In this document: piece after piece, positions 16,368 to 25,685 of the stretch
Position numbering within the stretch: the first letter of the stretch is position 1
How the letters are laid out: each line of letters begins with the position of its first letter
From: Phyllobacterium myrsinacearum
Lineage (GTDB): Bacteria; Pseudomonadota; Alphaproteobacteria; Rhizobiales; Rhizobiaceae
NCBI RefSeq assembly: GCF_002980555.1
Contig: NZ_PVBT01000002.1
Span: 434,001-498,000 of the forward strand
DNA length: 64,000 nt
Reading direction: 5' to 3'
The notes under the pieces: generated by a model
The model's input: the letters and a program-made list of their open reading frames with translations, nothing else
Told to the model about the DNA's origin: nothing
Databases searched by the model: none
Position numbers and translations under genes: made by a program

Positions 16368-17302
16368 CCCATCAGCACAGCGCACAGCCGCAGGCCGGCT
16401 CACATGACCATATGTTCCTTGGCCAAAACCATGCGCGCAACGAACGGCGCACATGGATGGTTATCGCCCTGACCACGGTCATGATGATTGCTGAAATTGC
16501 CGCCGGAACCGTGTACGGTTCGATGGCGCTGGTGGCGGATGGCTGGCATATGTCGACCCATGCGGCGGCAATGCTGATAGTTGCCCTGGCCTATCTTTAT
16601 GCGCGAAAGCATGCCCGCAATCCGCGTTTTACCTTCGGAACCGGAAAGTTCGGTGATCTCGCCGCCTTCGCCAGCGCCGTGGTTCTCGCCCTGATTGCTC
16701 TGCTGATTGCCTGGGAAAGCTTCGTCAGGCTGGCCAATCCCGTGCCGATCAACTTTCCCCAGGCCATATCGATTGCCGCCGTTGGTCTTGCGGTCAACCT
16801 GCTGTCCGCCTGGCTCCTGCGCGATGATCATGCGCATCATGGCGACCATCATCACGACCATGCGCATGCTCACGCGCACGACAATAATCTGCAGGCGGCC
16901 TATATTCACGTGCTCGCTGACGCGCTGACCTCGGTGCTTGCCATCGGCGCTCTTGTAACAGCAAGTCTTTATGGGTGGGTTTGGCTCGACCCGGCCATTG
17001 GCATCGTCGGTGCGCTGGTCATTGCCAATTGGTCGTTCGCGCTGATCCGGCGTGCCGGTGGCGTATTGCTGGATTATGTCCCGTCAAGCGAGGATCTGCC
17101 GGAAGAAATCCGTTCGGTCATCGAACGGGAAGGGGATTTAATCACGGATCTGCATGTCTGGCAGCTTGGGCCTGGCCACCACGGCGCCATTGTTTCGCTG
17201 GTGAGTGATCATCCGAAAGCGCCGTCGTCCTATCGCGCCAAGCTTTCCCATATTCACGATCTGTCACATGTGACGGTCGAGGTTGAGCACAAGGCAGCCT
17301 GA
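16364..17302 (+). CDS. dmeF: DmeF-type cation diffusion facilitator (Co/Ni exporter)
   Basis: A 312-residue inner-membrane CDF protein with six predicted helices and a C-terminal cytoplasmic domain. Metal-site motifs are visible: ALVADGWHMSTHA in helix 2 and HVLADALTSV in helix 5, each with a His/Asp pair. Between helices 4 and 5 is a His-rich loop (HAHHGDHHHDHAHAHAH). The H-in-place-of-D pattern in helix 2 and the RcnR-like regulator fit a Co2+/Ni2+ exporter rather than a zinc exporter. It is translated directly from the overlapping dmeR stop, so both are induced together by metal. Confidence 0.92.
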   Translation: MTHQHSAQPQAGSHDHMFLGQNHARNERRTWMVIALTTVMMIAEIAAGTVYGSMALVADGWHMSTHAAAMLIVALAYLYARKHARNPRFTFGTGKFGDLAAFASAVVLALIALLIAWESFVRLANPVPINFPQAISIAAVGLAVNLLSAWLLRDDHAHHGDHHHDHAHAHAHDNNLQAAYIHVLADALTSVLAIGALVTASLYGWVWLDPAIGIVGALVIANWSFALIRRAGGVLLDYVPSSEDLPEEIRSVIEREGDLITDLHVWQLGPGHHGAIVSLVSDHPKAPSSYRAKLSHIHDLSHVTVEVEHKAA

Positions 17303-17619
17303 AAGAAGCAGCAGAATTGATAGAGATGCTTCGATGATTCTCTCGGGCTTCTGTCTTCAAGAGAGTGTATTTCCAGGAGCGATATTAACCATTTTTCCTC
17401 GTCTGCCGGTAGTTGAATGGCCACATGGCAGAAGCTATTGGTATTTATTCCACGCATTTCGAAGGTAGTAGTGTTTCGTTGTGTTATTTTTGCCACGCAG
17501 TGTTCATTCCATGTGGATCGAGCAAAGAAATACTCTGAACTGACTAGCCTCATTTCAACAAAATATGCATTTTGATCTGCCTTGGTGCGTCTTCGCACCA
17601 GAATGCTGGGGGAGCAACT
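17303..17619 (+). promoter_or_regulatory. 317-bp AT-rich leader of the autotransporter with 5' hairpin
   Basis: No convincing gene is present; a 114-codon minus-strand frame here has no family resemblance. The stretch is clearly richer in A+T than its neighbours and should hold the autotransporter promoter. A perfect 7-bp hairpin, TGGTGCG-TCTT-CGCACCA, occupies 17583-17600, seven bases before the GGGGGAG ribosome-binding site, and may affect translation. Confidence 0.45.
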
Positions 17620-20406
17620 ATGCGTATTTCCGTGTTACACACGCGACTTCTATCTCTGTTTGCAACATCGGCACTCATCTCCATCGCAAGCTCATCGGCC
17701 GGTTGGGCCGCCTGCAGCAGCCTCGCGCCGGCATCGGGTCAAACGGTCACCTGCGATACCTCCGCGCCCAATCCCGCGACGGCGGGCGTTCATGCGGTGG
17801 CGGGAAGCTCCGGCGTCTCGGTCAATGTCGGCAGCGGTGCCCAGTTGAATATCGTGCGCAGCCCCGCCGAGAATTCGGGTGTCAGCGTCATCGATGGCAG
17901 TACGGTGGTGAACAATGGCGCGATATCGCTGACGGGATCGGGCAGTGCAGGGCTTAATCGCGGCGCGGGTCTGGTCGGCACCGGAAGCAACAACAGTCTG
18001 ACCAACAACGGTTCGATCAGCACGACCAACCAATATAATGACGGCATGGCGGCGGACGGCTCCGGCAACACGCTCATAAACAATGGCACGATCACCACGA
18101 CCGGACCCTACGCCTACGGCATGACGGCCAGTTGGGGGCAGAGCGGTGGCGGATCGCCGAACAATACCCTGATCAACAACGGAACGGTCACAACCAATGG
18201 AAGCAATGCACGCGCGGCCTCCATTCTCGGATCAAACGGAACAGTCATCAACACAGGCACGTTGACCACAACCGGCAACAGTGCGCCAACGGTCTACATG
18301 CAGGGCATCAATGCCCGTCTGACCAACAGCGGCGTGATCCACGCGCAAGGCGGGGCCACATCCACCAATCCCGTATCAGATGGTGTATTTTCGAACACAT
18401 TGGGCTCAAGCTTCAATGCGACGATCGAGAATTTGGCTGGCGGCCAGATCATCAGTGACCAGGGCCCCGCGATCCGCACGCTCAATGGCCCGACCAGGAT
18501 TACAAATGCCGGATTGCTGAATGGCGGCAATGGTTTTGCCCTGAGCGGCGGCAACGGCAATATCGACTTCACGCTGCAGACCGGTTCAAAGATCATCGGA
18601 ACCGCCAATGGCGGCGGCGGCAGCAATCAGCTGACCCTTCAGGGTTCGGGGCTGATCGACAACGCCTTCACCAATTTCCAGACGATGAACATGACGGGTA
18701 CAGACTGGACCTGGGCAGGCACCGGAGATTTTCACGACAGTTTTATCCAGACCGGCAGCTTCACCCTGCAAAAGGACCTGACGGGCAATGTCACCGTGTC
18801 ATCGGGTGCAAAACTCCTCGCCGGGGGTGGCTTTAATCCATCGATCACGCCCTATTCCGGCGGACCGGCCATCACCGTCACCAATGCGGGTGTCATCGAT
18901 CTGACCAATGGTTCGGGTGCTGCCGGCGACAGGCTGACGGTCGTCGGCAATTATGCCGGCAACAATGGTTCGCTGCTCCTGAACACTGTTCTTGGCGATG
19001 ACTCTGCCGCATCCGACAAGCTCGTTCTATCCGGAGGAACGGCGACCGGCACGACCGGTATTGCCGTGACCAACGTCGGAGGGACCGGCGCTGCGACGGT
19101 GATTGACGGGATCAAGGTGGTCGACGCCGTGAACGGTGCGACAACGGCAGCAGGCGCCTTTCATCTGAACGGCCGTGCGGCGGCCGGCGCTTACGAGTAT
19201 TTTCTGTTCAAGGGCGGCGTCAGCGCCAACACGGCGCAGAATTGGTATCTGCGCTCGGAATATGTCACCCCGACGCCGACGCCGGACAATCCAACGCCGG
19301 TCGGACCGATCATTGCGCCGACCGATCCAACCACACCAAACGTTGTGCAGCCACCTGTATCTACCGGAGGAGGAGTACAACCGCCGGAACCGGGGGCAAC
19401 GCCGGTCACACCGGTCGTTGAGGAGCGCGGCGGGGTGTCCGTGAGTGTCGTGCCGCTGCTCCGTCCGGAAGTCGCGACCTATTCCGCGCTGCCGCCGGCT
19501 GCGCGGCTGGCGACACTGGCAACGCTCGGCACATTCCATGAGCGCCGCGGCGAGCAGAGCGTTCTCACGCCGGGCAGTGAACTGTCGGCTGCCTGGGGAC
19601 GCGTTTTCGGCCAGAGCACGGAACAGGGATGGGCAGGGACGGCGTCGCCCTCAATCGACGGATCAATATGGGGTGTCCAAACGGGTATCGATATCCTGCG
19701 CCGGCAGAGTGAAGGCGGCCATCGGGATATAGCGGGTATCTTCTTCGGCTATGCCGGCATGAATTCCGATGTCAAAGGCCAGGCTTTTGGCTGGAATAAT
19801 TTGAGCACGGGCAAGATCAAGGTCGATGCCACGAGTGTTGGCGGGTACTGGACGCATATCGGGCCATCCGGCTGGTATCTGGACGGCGTTGTGATGGGAA
19901 CCTGGTATGGCGGCAATGCACGCTCTGTGAGCGGCGCCGGCATCGATTATGACGGCAGCGGCATTACCGTGTCGCTGGAAGGCGGCTATCCCTTCGCACT
20001 GACCGACAATTGGCTGCTTGAGCCGCAGGCGCAGCTCATCTGGCAGCGCGCCTGGTTCGACAATCAGCAGGATGCGTTTTCCGGTGTTGCGTTCGATAGC
20101 AACGATGCCGTCACAGGCCGCTTCGGTGCAAGGTTGCAAGGCAATTACCAGACCGCGCATGGATTGTTCCAGCCTTATCTGAAGGCCAATCTGTGGCACA
20201 ACTTCAAGGCCACCGATACGGTGCTCTTCGGCAACGATCCGATCACGACCCAGGCGGAAAGCACGTCGCTGGAATTGGGCGGCGGCATCGTCCACAACTT
20301 TAGCAAGAATGTGAGCGCCTTCGTCACCGCCGACTACACGTTTGATGTCAGCGGCGAGAGGAAGCGAGCCTTTGAAGGGAATGTCGGCCTGACCGTGAAG
20401 TGGTAG
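17620..20406 (+). CDS. Type Va autotransporter (surface adhesin candidate)
   Basis: From the ATG at 17620 (GGGGGAG upstream) the protein has 928 residues. In order: a signal peptide (to about GWA, 34); a passenger of about 500 residues with irregular copies of a beta-helix repeat such as LINNGTxTTxG and VINTGTLTTTG; an autochaperone-like segment ending GRAAAGAYEYFLFKGG; a Pro/Thr linker (PTPTPDNPTP...); and a C-terminal beta-barrel of about 280 residues ending GNVGLTVKW with the expected terminal aromatic residue. Glycine, asparagine and threonine dominate the passenger, as in adhesin-type autotransporters. No protease triad is evident, so adhesion rather than enzyme activity is likely. Confidence 0.9.
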   Translation: MRISVLHTRLLSLFATSALISIASSSAGWAACSSLAPASGQTVTCDTSAPNPATAGVHAVAGSSGVSVNVGSGAQLNIVRSPAENSGVSVIDGSTVVNNGAISLTGSGSAGLNRGAGLVGTGSNNSLTNNGSISTTNQYNDGMAADGSGNTLINNGTITTTGPYAYGMTASWGQSGGGSPNNTLINNGTVTTNGSNARAASILGSNGTVINTGTLTTTGNSAPTVYMQGINARLTNSGVIHAQGGATSTNPVSDGVFSNTLGSSFNATIENLAGGQIISDQGPAIRTLNGPTRITNAGLLNGGNGFALSGGNGNIDFTLQTGSKIIGTANGGGGSNQLTLQGSGLIDNAFTNFQTMNMTGTDWTWAGTGDFHDSFIQTGSFTLQKDLTGNVTVSSGAKLLAGGGFNPSITPYSGGPAITVTNAGVIDLTNGSGAAGDRLTVVGNYAGNNGSLLLNTVLGDDSAASDKLVLSGGTATGTTGIAVTNVGGTGAATVIDGIKVVDAVNGATTAAGAFHLNGRAAAGAYEYFLFKGGVSANTAQNWYLRSEYVTPTPTPDNPTPVGPIIAPTDPTTPNVVQPPVSTGGGVQPPEPGATPVTPVVEERGGVSVSVVPLLRPEVATYSALPPAARLATLATLGTFHERRGEQSVLTPGSELSAAWGRVFGQSTEQGWAGTASPSIDGSIWGVQTGIDILRRQSEGGHRDIAGIFFGYAGMNSDVKGQAFGWNNLSTGKIKVDATSVGGYWTHIGPSGWYLDGVVMGTWYGGNARSVSGAGIDYDGSGITVSLEGGYPFALTDNWLLEPQAQLIWQRAWFDNQQDAFSGVAFDSNDAVTGRFGARLQGNYQTAHGLFQPYLKANLWHNFKATDTVLFGNDPITTQAESTSLELGGGIVHNFSKNVSAFVTADYTFDVSGERKRAFEGNVGLTVKW

Positions 20407-20471
20407 CCGTCACGTTGCTCTGCGCAGGATGACGTAGCCGGGGGCTGATCTGCTGCGCGGTCCTGCCTCAT

Positions 20472-21656
20472 TCAGGAGTGCCGCCGGTATCCTCCGGCAA
20501 CACCCTGGGGTGAAAGGACCGTCTGCCAAAGCTGGATTTGGCGCGCGCGGAAGCACCCGGCCATGCACAGCAGATAGTAACGCCACATGCGATAGAAGCG
20601 CTCGCCATATTTGGATGCGAATTGCGGCCATGCGGCCTCGAACCGCGCATGCCACGCCAGCAGTGTCTTGTCGTAGTCAGCGCCGAAATTATGCACGTCC
20701 TCGATGACGAAGCGGCCATCCACGCTGGTGGAGATTTCTGCCAGGGACGGCAGTTCACCATTGGGGAAGATATACCGGTCGAACCATGGATCGATCATGT
20801 TCCGGGTGCGCTTTCGCCCGATCGTGTGCAGCAGGAACAATCCGTCATCCGACAGGCTGCGCCTGCAGGCGTCAAAGAAGGCGGTGTAGTTCTTGTGTCC
20901 GACATGCTCAAACATGCCGATCGAGGAAATCCGGTCGAATTTCTCAAGTCCCTCGACGTTGAAGGAGCGGTAGTCCGCGAGGCGGAACTCGACGGGCAGG
21001 CCTTTCAATGTCCGTTGTGCAAACTCCGCCTGCTCCTTGGAAATGGTCAGACCGACGCAGGAGACGCCATAATTTTCGGCGGCAAACTGCATCAGGCTGC
21101 CCCAGCCACAGCCGACATCCAGAAGACGCATGCCCGGTTGAAGGCCGAGCTTGCGGCAAACGAGATCGAGCTTTGCACTCTGGGCATCGTCGAGATTGCT
21201 GGCGTCTTTCCAGTAACCGCAGGAATAGGTCATGCGGCGGTCAAGCATTGCGGAAAACAGGTCATTGCCGACATCGTAGTGCTCTTTGCCCACCTGCCAG
21301 GAGCGCCTGCTGTTCTGCAGGTTGAGCAAGCGTGCGCGCAACGTCTGCAACACGTCCTTGGCCGTCACATGTTCGGTCAGATTGGCGCGGAATATGCGGT
21401 CGAAGAACTGATCCAGCGCTGCACATTCCCACCAGCCATCCATGTAGCTTTCGCCGAGGCCCAGACTGCCTTGCGCCAGAATGCGGGTCGGGGCTCTCGG
21501 ATCCTTGATCTGGATGTCCCAGGGCGCATCGCCATTGACGCGGATACCGGCACGGCCAAGGAGATTGCTCAATGTACCGAGTGCTGAAGACTTTCTGCCG
21601 CCAGCCGGTGCCGGTTGGGCTTCTTTCTTCGATGCGTCGTCAAAATCCACGTCCAT
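20472..21656 (-). CDS. cfa: Cyclopropane-fatty-acyl-phospholipid synthase
   Basis: The 394-residue enzyme transfers a methylene from S-adenosylmethionine to unsaturated acyl chains in the membrane, a stress and stationary-phase modification. The SAM site LLDVGCGWGSLMQFAAENY and the family segments HYDVGNDLF, MTYSCGYW, GMFEHVGHKNY, YIFPNGELPSL and the C-terminal FRARQIQLWQTVLS are all readable. The length is close to the E. coli enzyme. GGAG precedes the ATG at 21656. A TTGACA at 21743-21738 on the minus strand, with a weak CATATG-type -10, could be its promoter, in the 123-bp gap after the upstream peptidase gene. Confidence 0.93.
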   Translation of the reverse strand: MDVDFDDASKKEAQPAPAGGRKSSALGTLSNLLGRAGIRVNGDAPWDIQIKDPRAPTRILAQGSLGLGESYMDGWWECAALDQFFDRIFRANLTEHVTAKDVLQTLRARLLNLQNSRRSWQVGKEHYDVGNDLFSAMLDRRMTYSCGYWKDASNLDDAQSAKLDLVCRKLGLQPGMRLLDVGCGWGSLMQFAAENYGVSCVGLTISKEQAEFAQRTLKGLPVEFRLADYRSFNVEGLEKFDRISSIGMFEHVGHKNYTAFFDACRRSLSDDGLFLLHTIGRKRTRNMIDPWFDRYIFPNGELPSLAEISTSVDGRFVIEDVHNFGADYDKTLLAWHARFEAAWPQFASKYGERFYRMWRYYLLCMAGCFRARQIQLWQTVLSPQGVAGGYRRHS

Positions 21657-21779
21657 GGTTGCTCCAGCGCTGGTGCTTCAAGTGTGCCGTTTGGATCGAA
21701 AACTGATTTGGCCATATGAGCAGAAAGGACGACGCAATGTCAAAACTTGTTCAGGCGGGCAGCCGCGCTCCGCAACCGG

Positions 21780-23240
21780 TTAAGCGGAACCGGCCGTTCT
21801 GATCGGCCATTTCGGCAGCTGGATGCAGGTATAGGGCAAGGTGCTCAGATCCGTGGTGACGGTTCCTTCCGCCGCTGCATAGATCACCGCGCTGGCGATG
21901 GGCTCGAACGCATCGCGGAAATGCTGGGTCGACTTGACCACGACGATTCGTTTTTTTGCCAGGTCGCAGCCTATATTGGTGAAAAGATCGGGGTGGATTG
22001 CCTGCGCCCGCACCATGGTCAGGAGGACCTCGACACCGCCGCAATCAACCAGGGCGCAATCGCCCATCTGATAGGGTGTTCCGCCGAGGCTGCTGGTCAT
22101 CAGATTGCGTTTCAGCCCGATGACGCGGCACGTGGCATCCACGGGGTTGCCGGACCCTGGTCCGACCTTGCCGCCAATGCGCAGGGGCAGAACCGCGCCG
22201 TGTCCGGCGGCAAAGGCAAACTGCACGGCGACCGGATCCCAGACGGGACCTATCACGGCATTGCCGGTCCTGCGGTCAACCATGCGGCGGAGGAAAAAGG
22301 TGGAATCGCTGGCTGCGCCGCCGCCGGCATTATCAGCGACGTCCGCGATCACGACGGTACCACCCGGCGTTGCCAGCGCCAGATCGAGCGCTTCATCGAT
22401 ATCGGGCATGGGCGGGACGAAGGATTCACGCATCGAATAGAGTTTGCCGGCCAGATCCCGCGCCAGGTTTCGTGCGGCATCCGGGTCATTGTCGGTATAA
22501 ACCACCACGCGGGTTCCCATGTCAGGAACATCGGCCCAGGGAAAGCCTTGTGCAATCGATACGGACAGCACTTTGTCCTGCTTTTCCAGGGCTCGCACAT
22601 GTTTTGTCAGCGACAGCCCCGGTTCCGTGGTCGTGCGGATGAGTGACACCATGCCGGTGTCGGCAAGGGCTGGCGTTGGCTTGATCTCTCCCTTGGCGAT
22701 CCTGGCGCAGAGATCGACCAGTTCGACCGCGCATTCATAGATGTCGGTGTGTGGATATTCCTTGAACGTGAGGAGAACATCGACATTTTCGATCATCGCC
22801 GATGTCATATGGCAGTGAGGATCGAGCTCCACGCCGACAACCGTCTCGGGTCCAACCAGGGCGCGGACGCGCGCGAGAATATCGCCTTCGCAGTCGTCAT
22901 AGCCTTCGGCCACCATGGCACCGTGCAAGAGCAGGCACACCATGTCCACCGGCATGGCGGCACGCAGGTCGTCCAGAAGCTCGTCCCGCAGCTTTTCATA
23001 GACATGGCGGATGGTGCGCCCGCCCGGCTGCGCAAAAGCTGTCACGCCTTCGAACAACGTCCAGCCTTCCCGGCGCCCGCGCTCGCGCAGTGCCCACAGG
23101 GGCCCGCTGCACAGGGTCATGTGATCGGGATGTTTGCCGGCGGGATAATATTCGCCCTTTTCGACAAAGGCGGCCAGATCCGTCGGGATTGGAGAAAATG
23201 TATTGGTTTCCGTGGCCAGTACCGCACTGAATACGCGCAT
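21780..23240 (-). CDS. M81 family metallopeptidase (MlrC-like)
   Basis: From the ATG at 23240 (GGGGAGG upstream) the protein has 486 residues. It begins with MRVFSAVLATETNTFSP and contains ELDPHCHMT, KEYPHTDIYE and DNAGGGAASDSTFF, the conserved blocks of the MlrC/DUF1485 family. MlrC of Sphingomonas degrades the linear peptide products of microcystin, which contain D and unusual amino acids, and is thought to be zinc-dependent. Here the gene is the last of a nine-gene operon with a dipeptide importer and D-amino-acid hydrolases, so cleavage of small atypical peptides is a reasonable inference. It follows the GTPase gene by 22 bases. Confidence 0.88.
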   Translation of the reverse strand: MRVFSAVLATETNTFSPIPTDLAAFVEKGEYYPAGKHPDHMTLCSGPLWALRERGRREGWTLFEGVTAFAQPGGRTIRHVYEKLRDELLDDLRAAMPVDMVCLLLHGAMVAEGYDDCEGDILARVRALVGPETVVGVELDPHCHMTSAMIENVDVLLTFKEYPHTDIYECAVELVDLCARIAKGEIKPTPALADTGMVSLIRTTTEPGLSLTKHVRALEKQDKVLSVSIAQGFPWADVPDMGTRVVVYTDNDPDAARNLARDLAGKLYSMRESFVPPMPDIDEALDLALATPGGTVVIADVADNAGGGAASDSTFFLRRMVDRRTGNAVIGPVWDPVAVQFAFAAGHGAVLPLRIGGKVGPGSGNPVDATCRVIGLKRNLMTSSLGGTPYQMGDCALVDCGGVEVLLTMVRAQAIHPDLFTNIGCDLAKKRIVVVKSTQHFRDAFEPIASAVIYAAAEGTVTTDLSTLPYTCIQLPKWPIRTAGSA

Positions 23241-23262
23241 GACGTTTTTCCTCCCCGTTGGG

Positions 23263-24195
23263 TTAAAATGGTGGCTTGGACATGTCCGCAAGACGGCCGC
23301 GAACGGCAGCCGGATCAAAGATGGCGGCTTCGCCGATGAGAACCAGGCGGCAACCCGGCTGGCTTTGCGACAGCCGGGTGAGCGAGGCGCGGCGGCCGAC
23401 CATCTGCAGAAGAAAACTGTTTCCCGGTTTTTCGACAAAATTCACGATGCCCTTGGCGCGGATCAGCATCGGCGACAGTGCCTGGATGACCGCCTGAAAG
23501 GCGCCGGCATGGATGGCTTCCTCCGATTGCCACTCGACCGCGGCGAAGCGCGACGCGTCGACGGGCATGCCATCGCCGTGCGAGCCTGCCGGAGCGAACA
23601 GCGGCCGGTTGGTGACGAATAGTGCGTCGATCGGCATCGTCTCCTCGCCGGTATCAAAAATCATCGCCTTGTTCTGAGCACCGAGATTTGCCCGCAAACC
23701 GGATATTTCGCCCGGGGCGAGGCCCGCGGTCTTGGCAAGCGCGATAAAGTCCGCAGCCGCAACCTGTGCACGCCATAGGTCATCCTGCCTGCGCTGGGGA
23801 TTGCTGGCGACTTCGTCGGCGTCAACAACCGCAACGACCGCATCCAGCCGCACGGCATCGCGCAGGATCGGGTCCATCAGCGCTTCGGTGATGCCGCGCG
23901 GATCGGCAACGCCGCTGGCCTCGATCAGGATATGATCGGGACGGACCGGCCGGGAAAGGACAAGCTTGAGCGTGCGCAGCAGATCGCCTTGCAGCGTGCA
24001 GCAGATGCACCCGTTCTGCAGGCCCACAACGCTGTCGGCACTCCCGGCAATGAGGTCGGCATCGATGTTGATGGCGCCGAAATCGTTGACGATGGCGCTG
24101 ATGCGGCGGTTCTGTGCCTGCGCCAGCAAGGTGTTGATGAGCGTTGTCTTGCCTGCACCGAGAAAGCCGGTGACAACCAGGACCGGGATGCTCAC
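23263..24195 (-). CDS. COG0523 (CobW/YjiA-family) GTPase, putative metallochaperone
   Basis: A 310-residue protein with a P-loop VTGFLGAGKTTLIN near the start, the metal-binding CxCC motif in LQNGCICCTLQGDL, an ILIEASGVADP switch region and a NKxD-like stretch, plus a short CobW C-terminal domain. COG0523 proteins insert or allocate metals (zinc, cobalt) in a GTP-dependent way. The start is a GTG at 24195 overlapping the upstream deacylase stop by four bases. Its place between two predicted metallohydrolases suggests that it supplies their metal. No Zur-type operator was looked for beyond the operon promoter. Confidence 0.9.
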   Translation of the reverse strand: MSIPVLVVTGFLGAGKTTLINTLLAQAQNRRISAIVNDFGAINIDADLIAGSADSVVGLQNGCICCTLQGDLLRTLKLVLSRPVRPDHILIEASGVADPRGITEALMDPILRDAVRLDAVVAVVDADEVASNPQRRQDDLWRAQVAAADFIALAKTAGLAPGEISGLRANLGAQNKAMIFDTGEETMPIDALFVTNRPLFAPAGSHGDGMPVDASRFAAVEWQSEEAIHAGAFQAVIQALSPMLIRAKGIVNFVEKPGNSFLLQMVGRRASLTRLSQSQPGCRLVLIGEAAIFDPAAVRGRLADMSKPPF

Positions 24196-25685
24196 CGGTC
24201 ACCCCGCCGGATGGCGCGGCCGGGTGCTGCATTCAGATCGAGGGTACCGTTCGAAATAACCGGCTGGCCATTGACCAGAACATGGCGCATGCCATCCGAG
24301 GGGAGGTTCATCCGGGCGAATGTCGCCCTGTCCGCAACCTGTTCCAGATCGAATATCACGATGTCTGCGTCGCAGCCTGCCTGCAGCCGGCCTTTGCGCC
24401 GGAACAGCGGCGCGCAGCGCTCGACAATCCGTGCGGGGATGAGCGAGCATTTGGCGATGGCCTCACCGAGAGGCAGCATCTGGCGCTCGTGCACCCATTG
24501 CCGCAGGAAGCGGGTGAAGGTGCCGGAAGAGCGGGGATGCGAGGTCTTGTCGTCCCCGAGTGGCCATTCATCGCCTTCATAGAGCCCGCCGTCCGGCTGT
24601 GTCCACGGCATGGCGTCCGAGGCAATGGCGCCTCCGGGATAAAGCACGGAAATATCCAGAAGCGCGCGGTCGGCAGCATTGTCTTCGGTGTCGAGGAAAT
24701 GCCAGAGCACAAGCGCCGACGGATCCGCCTCCCGCGATGCCAGCAGGTCGTCGATGTCGCGCAGGCGGCGATGGGTCGTCACCAGTTCGATGGCGTCGTA
24801 GCCCGTGCCGGTGCGTTGCGAAAAGGCCGGATCGGCAAAGAACCCGGCGCTGACAATCGTCGAACCGGTGCCGTAGGGATAGGCCTCGGTGGTGATCTTC
24901 AGCCCCTGCGCCTGGGCTTTGGCGATGAGTTTTGCCGCGCGGTCGACGTCCTGGAGGCTGGTCGAGTTCAGGTGACAGATGTGCATGTGGGCGCCGGTGG
25001 CCGCGGCAAGGCCGATCAGGTTGACATAGGCCTCGATCGAACTTTTGGGATCGATGTTCGACATCTGCGCGATGTGCGTATAGGTCGGCGTATCGGTTTC
25101 GGCGGCAAGATCGCAGATCAGGCTCATCTCCTTTGCGCCTGCGCCGGGCGCGTAGCCGTTGGGGATGCCGATCCCCAGGCCGCCTTCCTCGATTCCCTGC
25201 CGGGTGAGGGCGACGATCCTGTTCGCTTCCGCCTCGTTTGCCGCCTGAACCGACCATCGCGGATCGTCCGCACCGCGCCCCATGACGGTCAGGGACGCCT
25301 CGCCATCCTGCAGTTCGAGGCCGATCATCACGGCCTTGCGCGCAAAAATCCACGCGGATGCGGTGCCATAGTTGAGCACGCGGCGCACCTGCGCCTGCCG
25401 CTTGTACCAGGCGCCGACCGGCAGGGCGCCAACCTCCAGTTCCAGCGCGGTGGTCACCCCGTCAAAAGCCTGCATCCGGTCGGCGGGTACCGACTGGCCG
25501 TGGGCGTGAATGTCGATGAAGCCGGGTGCAACAACAAGGCCCGTGGCATCGATGACCTGCCGCGCCGCGCCCAGATCATGCCCCACGGCAACGATACGGT
25601 CGCCGGTAATGGCCACGTCCGCAACCGCATCAAATCCGGTTTCCGGATCGATCACGCGGCCGCCGCGGATCAGGATATCAAGCAT
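24192..25685 (-). CDS. N-acyl-D-amino-acid deacylase (amidohydrolase family)
   Basis: The 497-residue protein shows the D-aminoacylase pattern: DILIRGGRVIDPETG at the N-terminal beta domain, the HxH metal ligands in APGFIDIHAHGQS, then AFDGVTTALELEVG, THIAQMSNIDPKS, MHICHLNST and a late GAIASDAMPW with the catalytic Asp. It should hydrolyse N-acyl-D-amino acids (or related N-acyl compounds) to the free amino acid and a carboxylate. The start overlaps the 3' end of the upstream ABC ATPase by eight bases. The operon also encodes a D-aminopeptidase-like hydrolase, which agrees with this specificity. Dihydroorotase/hydantoinase-like activity is a less likely alternative. Confidence 0.85.
   Translation of the reverse strand: MLDILIRGGRVIDPETGFDAVADVAITGDRIVAVGHDLGAARQVIDATGLVVAPGFIDIHAHGQSVPADRMQAFDGVTTALELEVGALPVGAWYKRQAQVRRVLNYGTASAWIFARKAVMIGLELQDGEASLTVMGRGADDPRWSVQAANEAEANRIVALTRQGIEEGGLGIGIPNGYAPGAGAKEMSLICDLAAETDTPTYTHIAQMSNIDPKSSIEAYVNLIGLAAATGAHMHICHLNSTSLQDVDRAAKLIAKAQAQGLKITTEAYPYGTGSTIVSAGFFADPAFSQRTGTGYDAIELVTTHRRLRDIDDLLASREADPSALVLWHFLDTEDNAADRALLDISVLYPGGAIASDAMPWTQPDGGLYEGDEWPLGDDKTSHPRSSGTFTRFLRQWVHERQMLPLGEAIAKCSLIPARIVERCAPLFRRKGRLQAGCDADIVIFDLEQVADRATFARMNLPSDGMRHVLVNGQPVISNGTLDLNAAPGRAIRRGDR

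Noticed and set aside
17254-17598. 114-codon minus-strand frame between dmeF and the autotransporter
   Set aside because: It overlaps the dmeF 3' end, sits in AT-rich promoter-like DNA and has no domain pattern.
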